Below, one piece after another: positions 57,423-64,000 of a DNA stretch of 64,000 nt (positions within the stretch are counted from its first letter, which is position 1; each line of letters begins with the position of its first letter). Below the pieces are notes generated by a model. The model was not told where the DNA came from. It was given only the letters and a program-made list of their open reading frames with translations, and did no database searches. A program made the translations under genes and the position numbers. The stretch is taken from NCBI GenBank assembly GCA_039707465.1, contig CM077649.1, positions 17,317,001 through 17,381,000 of the forward strand, read 5' to 3'. This DNA comes from Rhabdophis nuchalis (Eukaryota > Chordata > Lepidosauria > Squamata > Natricidae).

Positions 57423-58142
57423 CTTTATTGTCATTGTAATAATAAAATTACAATGAAATTGGTTTGAGCGCCAGGTGGAATACAGAAAGCAGTGACAGCC
57501 ACAATAGGAATCTCTCTCCAGGCAAATGAAAAGGCCGACAAATGACAGTTGAAAAGGATCAATTGTACTTTGTCTTTTATTATCCATTTCTTCAAATCTG
57601 TTTGGCATTTTAGGAGTTGGTGGAAGAGGAGCACGTCTCTTTTTCTTTTTTGTTTCTTGTTGCAATGAACTTTGAGGAATCGCACTTGGCATTTTTTCTT
57701 CTCTCTCAGCTTTCCCAATAGAAAAGGATGGAATAACTGGTAGGGGTGGTGCTCTCCGCTTCTTCATTTCAATTCTTGCAGTTGCCCTTGTATATTCCCA
57801 AGAGATAATGATGGTGCCACCGTTACAGAACATAAACTTCGTGAAGAATCTGCGATCATTGTTTCATCAAGGCTTTGTTTATGATACAACCTAGGTTTTA
57901 AAAATTCTCCACTACCCAGATCTAGGCGTCATCTTGAGGATTTCTCTGCCTGAAACTTGTTTTTCTTACTTGTCCTAAAAAAATCCGAGTAATCCTTTCT
58001 TTCTTTAACTGATGTGTCACAACCAGTTGATATGTTTGTTTCTCAATAATTCACAGTAGGTTCAAAGCGAGTTTTTGATGGAAAAGTCTGCTGTGACACC
58101 AGGAGCTCAAAGCCGCTGCGCCTAAGCGCGCCGCCATCTTGG
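57423..58142 (-). pseudogene. Retroposed sequence with KKRRAP motifs and LINE-type tail
   Basis: On the minus strand it begins near CCAAGATGGCGGCGCG (58142), typical of a CpG-rich 5' end, and runs without intron-like breaks. An open stretch (about 57833-57500) has two repeats, MKKRRAPPLPVIP and KKKKRRAPLPPTP. It ends in TACAATGACAATAAAGAT plus (TTA)n. KKRRAP plus proline is the KRAP motif of Cordon-bleu-family proteins (COBL, COBLL1), so a partial retrocopy is possible. A LINE 5' UTR/ORF1 origin is the alternative. Not a functional gene. Confidence 0.45.
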
Positions 58143-58374
58143 AAACTGATATAACCTTAGATTATAGAATACAGTTTTTTTCCTGAATCTCAGGCACTTC
58201 CACATGGCACTATTTCCATTGTTCAGTGTCTGCAAAGCAGCTAAAAACCCTGCTGCTGATCTTCATACATGCTAACCTTGGATTACAAAGATTATAAATA
58301 AGTGTAATATAAATAAGAAATAAATAAACAAATAATTCTCACTTATTGCACCAATCCACAGTAACATAATTGCC

Positions 58375-58560
58375 ATTTGCAAATTTTCCAGCTGGCTTTC
58401 AACAAGCAGAGTCAATGGGGAAGCCAGCAAAAAATCTCAAGTTGTGGCCATATGTTGGTATGTCTAATGACCTATAGTGATTCACTTAATGGTTACAGTG
58501 GAACTGTGTGGTGCAGTCACATGACATTTCACCTAACAATCACATCACTTGGCAATGCAG
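58375..58560. repeat. Diverged dispersed repeat
   Basis: GCTTTCAACAAGCAGAGTCAATGGGGAAGCCAGC and TTCACTTAATGGTTACAG; same family as pieces at 32385, 41640 and within 44412-44829. Class not assigned. Confidence 0.5.
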
Positions 58561-58562
58561 TT

Positions 58563-59800
58563 TAGGTTTGGTTTAGATTTATTGGTTTTTTATACTGCCC
58601 TACTCCCAAAGGACTCAGGGCAGTGTACAGCCAAAATAAAAAAATATATATAAAAGTTAGAAAAAGCTTTTAAAAGGCATAATTAAAAGACATCATTAAA
58701 ATATTGGCCGAAACGTGGGGAAAAAACCCAAACTAACCCTAATTAAAATAATAAAAATTTAAATTTAAAATTTTAAAAACATGCTTTATGCCAGCCCGGT
58801 TTGTTGAAAGAGAAATGTTTTGAGACCGTGGCGGAAGGTGCATAAGTCAGGAATAGTTCTTAATTCCAGGGGCAATTTGTTCCAGAGGGCAGGTGCTCAC
58901 ATGGAGAAGGCCCTCTCCCTGGGTGTCGCCAGTCGACATTGTCTAGCCGATGGCACCATGAGGAGACCCTCTCTATGGGAGCGTACAGGCCAGTGGGAGG
59001 CTCTCGATGGCAGAAGGCGATCTCGTGGGTACCCAAGTCCTAAGCCATGGAGCACTTTAAAGATGGTAACCAACACCTTGAATCGCACCCGGAAAACCAT
59101 TGGAAGCCAGTGCAACTCGCGCAGGAGGGGTGTTACATGGGAGCGTTGAGTCGCCCCCATAATTACCCTTGCGGCTGCATTCTGGACCAGTTGAAGCCTC
59201 TGGGTGCTCTTCAAGGGGAGCCCCATGTAGAGAGCATTGCAGTAGTCCAGACGGGAAGAGATAAGGGTCTGAGTGACTGTGTGTAGGGCATCCTGATCTA
59301 GGAAAGGACGCAACTGGTAAATCAGGCAAACCTCATAAAAAGCCCCCCTGGTGACAGCCGTCATATGGTCTTCTAAGGACAGCCGTGCATCCAGGAGGAC
59401 ATCCAAGTTGCGAACCTTTCCTGTGGGGGCTAAGGTCTCACCCCCCACAGCCAGCGATGGAACCAGCTGACTGTAACGGGATGCCGGGAACCACAGCCAC
59501 TTGGTCTTGGAGGGGTTTAGCCTGAGCCTGTTCCTCCCCATCCAGATCTGCATGGCCTCCAGGCACTGGGACATCATGTCAAGGGCAACATTGGGGTGGT
59601 CTGGGGACGCTGCGTATCATCAGCGTACTGATGGAACTTTACCCCAAAACCCCGGATGATCTCACCCAGCGGCTTCACATAAATGTTGAACAGAAGGGGC
59701 GAGAGGACCGACCCCTGGGGCACTCCGCAAGTGAGGGCACCTTGAGGATGACCTCTGCCCCCCTGTCAACACAAACTGCGCTTGTTGGTTGTTGGTTCCA
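58563..59800 (-). mobile_element. L2 LINE 3' half, antisense, long coding remnant
   Basis: The minus strand has a 226-codon stretch (59577-58897): [66 protein letters not shown]. Further 5' (to about 59800) QFVLTGG-type and catalytic-loop region follow after a frameshift. The 3' end is at 58563 (TTTATTGGTTTTTTATACTGCCC reversed). Second longest L2 here. Confidence 0.92.
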
Positions 59801-61410
59801 CTGTTGTTGGTAAATAAGGACTGCCTGTAGTATTTCTAAATAAATAAATATAATATAAATACAAAAAGTATAATACTATTATAATCAGTGCTGCCCTATT
59901 TGCTGGGCAATAGAAATGTATAAAGCAAACCCATCACTCAGAGGTTACTTCAAATGCTTAAATTCTGATTTAGTATGAGGACAAAATAATGAAATAATTT
60001 ATAGGTAATCCTCGATTTACAAGAGAGAAATTACAAAGAAAATTAAAAAACACCTTAGACTAAAAGACCATTTTAATTTAGTAATAAATCATCTATAAAG
60101 AAAGAAAGAAGACAGAAGAAAAAGTGCGAATTTTTAGTGTAGAACTAAGGAAATGATGCATATTCATTACGTGGTCTCATTCTTTCTTTTATAGTGCCCC
60201 TACAGTTTCTTCTATGAACTTAAGAAGGAAAAAAAAGTTAGGGTCAAATGAGTTCTTTAAAAAGATGCAATTTGATGAAGAGAAAATGTGGTTTCAGAAG
60301 TTGCTGAGTATTCTGTTTATCTTGGCTCCTTCTGACATAAGATTCATCAAACTTTGTGCTTAAGATAAGAGGCTAAGCTTTTAGCCTTAAAAAAAAATAT
60401 CTGCAAACAATCTCCAGCTGTTCCCATTTCTCATTTTGCTAGAGGACTGTACCAGCCCATCCCATATTGTTTGCCTTCTTGAAACAGGTGACTGTTTTTT
60501 CTTTTCTTTTCTTTAGGCCAGTCATTTCTTGATGCTACAGAATGGCAGGCATCCTAGGAATTTTATTTTGGAAAAAAACCCACTTTTCAACTGTACTGGT
60601 TTAGGTGGTTCAGCTGTGTCAATAACTATTGCTCCAATATCTCATGGTTTATTAAAAAGCTAGATGGCAGTCAAAGACATTTAGTAAGCATTTAGTAAGT
60701 AATGAGTCACCCGTTTTCCTTTTATGATGTTTGCCCCCACATTCACACTGTTTCTTCTAACATTCCTAATCTTCAAAAACCAATGTTGTTACAATACTAC
60801 CAGGAAGGAAGGCATAGCTTACATTTCTCTCATGAGCAAAAGGTCAAATCAAGGTTTTCCATCTGAGCATTATTATTGTATTGCACAATGGGATCAAGAA
60901 GAACTAGCAAGGGAAGATTTTCTGTCCTGCATACCATTTGTTGAGATGGAGGTGTCATGATAATGTATCAGTTTGTCCCAACTTTCAGAGAAGGGATCTG
61001 AATGTATTTCTTTCTTGAGCCAAGCTTGCATTGAAAAATTTAAACCTGACAAGATAATAATCTTGATAATCTCAAAAGTTCTTTGCAAAGAAAAGCAGAT
61101 GTTATAGGCCGATCTTAAAAGGTCTTAAGGTTATCTGGCATATATACCCAGAGAAAATGGTATTAGTGATGGGCTAGTTCAGAAAACATACACTTTAAAT
61201 GAAAGAATGCTGCACTCTGGCTGTAGTTAGATATGAATAGGTATTAGTAGATCACATTTAATGAACACTCTGATTTGAGAGTGTTCTCCATAATGCATTC
61301 TGTGTAATGTACAACCTATCTCAAAACAGCTTGACTGTAATTCAGACTGAATACTTGGACTTATGATAGCAACCCAACCCATCAGGTTCTTTCGCTTAAT
61401 TTAACACAAA
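59801..61410. other. Intergenic, no gene recognised
   Basis: AT-rich. About 60002-60020 (GGTAATCCTCGATTTACAAG) is the end of the dispersed repeat family also seen at 41640. CTTTT repeats at about 60498-60513. Confidence 0.45.
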
Positions 61411-62420
61411 TCTATATAAATAAAAATGTAACTATGAGTTTGTTCAAAACCGCTAATCTACGAAATTACTGCACCATTTGCCACCAAATTTTCACACAAT
61501 GTTCCTTACAAGTGCAGCACCAATAATACGTACAAATTGTGTGGATGACACACCGGTGCCAGGTACATGCCACACAAATGTAAAACTGCAGCTCTTCTGT
61601 GTGTTTTCCTCACTCGCTCACTCAACCCCCCTGCCTCCTTCCGCCCCTCCCAGCTCGCTGCTGCCGCCGCTGCCACACCCTCTGGCTCCTTCCGCCCCTC
61701 CCACCTCGCCGCTGCTGATGCCTTCTGATCAACATTCCCCCCCCTGCTGCTGCAGCCGCTCTCTTCCCCCACCCCCAAGATCTATGGTAACTTAAAGGTA
61801 CTTATACTGATATAGGTATTTCATTAGATAGGTAGGTACATAGGTACAGGGACACATACAAAGGGAGTAGTTATGTAGGTAGGTAGAGGGATATAGGCAG
61901 ATAGAAATATAGTAGGTAAGTAATTACAGGAATTCAAGGACATAGATAGAGGGAGGAATGCATTAGGTAGGTAGGTAGGTAGGTAGGTAGGTAGGTAGGT
62001 GGGTGGGTGGGTGGGTGGGTGGGTGGGTGGGTGGGTGGGTGGATGGATGGATGGATGGATGGATGGAGAGGGAGGGAGGGAGGGAGAAATACAGTAGGTA
62101 GGTAGATAGAGGGATACAGAGAGAGAAGGAAAATACAGTAAGTAGGTAAATAGGTAGGTAGGTAGAGGGAGAGAGGGAAAATACATTAGGTAGGTAGATA
62201 GGTAGAGGGATAGAGAGATGGGGGGAGAAATACGTAGGTAGGTAGGTAGGTAGGTAGGTAGGTAGGTAGGTAGGTAGGTAGGTAGGGTAAGAGAGGGAGG
62301 GGGAGGGGAGGGAGGGGAAACCGAGGCAGAGAAGGAAAGGGGTCGCTGAGAGGGTCTATGATGGGAAACTTTTCCATTTAACCAAACTTGGCCACAGCAA
62401 TGCGTGGCGGGTACAGCTAG
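61411..62420 (+). mobile_element. Non-autonomous Helitron, 1,010 bp
   Basis: Begins TCTATATAAATAAAAATG after an A and ends GGTACAGCTAG before a T: the TC...CTAG ends and A/T target expected of Helitrons, with no target duplication. A hairpin GCCAC-AGCAATGC-GTGGC at 62391-62408 sits 12 bp before the 3' end. The middle (about 61840-62290) is expanded tetranucleotide repeat. No Rep/helicase coding. Confidence 0.88.
61960..62285. repeat. Compound tetranucleotide arrays (GGTA)n, (GGTG)n, (GGAT)n, (GGTA)n
   Basis: GGTA at 61967-61999, GGTG to about 62040, GGAT to about 62068, then GGTA again at 62234-62285, with GA-rich spacers. All inside the Helitron; they create repeated Tyr-Leu-Pro-Thr frames on the minus strand. 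Confidence 0.95.
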
Positions 62421-64000
62421 TAGAATATAAGATTCTCACCCAAACATTCAATTCTACTATTTGCCAACTAGCCCTTTCACCATATCATTTGCATGATAAC
62501 TCAAATTTGACATCAATTCTTGTATGATAAATTGTTTCTTGCATTGATTCTTCAATGTGCTATTAAAAAGAAGATCTGGAAATATAGTCCAGGTATTTAA
62601 AGAAAGTGACTTGTGTCTCTTGTTAAATGCAGAAGCGGTACAGTTTGGGTGCTACTAAACATTTTTTTTAAAAAAAATATCAACCACATATTTTGCACAG
62701 TAATAAGAAAGCTGCTGGTTGAAATTAATGGGAGTTAAAGTTCAAGTATCTGGAAGGCATCTGATTGCCTAGCTCTGAGGTAAATTGTATGTGATATACA
62801 CACCTACCCACCAACCATACAATATACAAATTTACTGTACTAAATCAGATCATTGTTCTTTCTTATCTTTACTTGAATAGACCAATTTCAACGAGTTACA
62901 GAAACAGAACCCACATAATTCATCTTCAATTCCATTATTTGCTGAAATGAGCACACTATGCACATATAGTATTTGAACATGTATATGGATTTTTAAAAAC
63001 TGATTGCTTTGTTTCTGATGAATATGTACAATGTAAATGTAATGTTGCTTCTAAATGTTAAAGGCATCTTAGAAAAGAAGCAAAGAAAACAGTAGCAGAC
63101 ATATATGTATAAACCCATCAAGTACACAACAGAAGAAGCTAGATAACTAAAAATACCTTCTAATGATTCAACATAGGATAAAGGACTTTAATCCATTGTC
63201 TAGAATGTCAAAATGCTTGAAGATCCATTAGAAATCATGCCTCTTTTATCCGATTCCCTATTTTACAAAGAATACCATTATGTACATCTACTTAAAGTAA
63301 AAAAAAATGGCTGCTACATTAATGTCTCATCTCCACTCCCAAAAGTGGAATGGATTATACTGATGTAGGCTTTCAGCATCAGGACAAAAGAAAACTAATC
63401 TATGGCCATTCAGCCTCAAAATTCATCACTGTTTCAGCGAAATAAACCTTTTTTAGGTTTTTAAAAATGGTACAAGAAAATGGCTCAATTCAATGAAGCT
63501 GAAAAATATTTAATTGAGTATACATGTATCTGAGAAGTTGGTTGTAACTATGATTCTTTATAAATACATATATATAATGAATAAGGCAGATGCTCAAAAC
63601 CCATTATATTCTAAATGCTGGACTTTTGTACTTTATTGTCTAGTTTAATCACTACAATATAAGTAAAATGGGTTTTCTAAAGCAACAAGCAGCACTAAAT
63701 CATCTACAACAAGGAAGTGCTTTTTAAAAAATTTCATCTCCTTTCCAGAGACATATCTTTAATTTAAAAAAATTATGAATTATTGGGAATAACATAAAAT
63801 ATTATTTCAAGACCCAGTAGAAATCAAATATTTGAGAACCAGATTGAGGAGCTATCAAATATTATGTTATGGATGACATATGATATATTATATTAATATT
63901 ATATATTTACGGTACGTTATGTGATAAAAAAGCAGCTTCCATATACAGTATATTGATATGTTCTCGACTTACTTAAAGTTGCACTGCCTAAACCTTCCAT
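62421..64000. other. Intergenic to window end, nothing recognised
   Basis: AT-rich unique sequence with no repeat, exon or RNA signature. Confidence 0.45.

Noticed and set aside
61824..62377. Proline/Tyr/Thr-rich repeat frames on the minus strand
   Set aside because: Translation of the tetranucleotide arrays inside the Helitron.

Overview
The window is vertebrate genomic DNA, most likely from a squamate reptile and probably a snake. Reasons: one multi-exon vertebrate gene with GT-AG introns, an AT-rich background, and dense CR1 and L2 LINE fragments, squamate-type tRNA-derived SINEs, many non-autonomous hAT elements with 8-bp target duplications, and LINE-seeded microsatellites. The species cannot be fixed from sequence alone.

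The only gene I can support is ADAMTS1, complete on the + strand. Nine coding exons lie between 5605 and 19460 and give a predicted 939-residue secreted metalloprotease. All splice phases agree. The promoter is a CpG-rich block with a TATA-like box at 5290-5295 and a G-rich tract just upstream. The 3' UTR runs to AATAAA signals near 20840 or 20975. Protein order: signal peptide, prodomain, RKKR furin site, zinc metalloprotease, disintegrin-like module, TSP1 repeat, Cys-rich module, spacer and two C-terminal TSP1 repeats. The third TSP1 repeat separates it from ADAMTS5.

Layout: 1-4950 is upstream intergenic DNA with hAT foldbacks. 4950-6300 is the promoter, CpG island and exon 1. 6218-18721 holds exons 2-9 and intronic repeats (CR1, an L2 tail, hAT foldbacks, a TA-flanked MITE, a retroposon with a 13-bp duplication). 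20.9-64 kb has no recognisable host exon. It is a mosaic of L2 copies in both orientations, CR1 fragments, an R4/Dong-like LINE fragment, SINEs, hAT elements, a minus-strand solo LTR, a possible retrocopy with KKRRAP motifs, and a 1,010-bp Helitron at 61411-62420.

No clearly new coding system is present. The most unusual structures are a perfect 126-bp palindrome at 50735-50860, a foldback hAT family with many intact target duplications (including a half element and a composite), and several nested insertions that give a relative time order. Names for repeat families are from recognition, not database search; target duplications, terminal repeats and splice sites were read directly.
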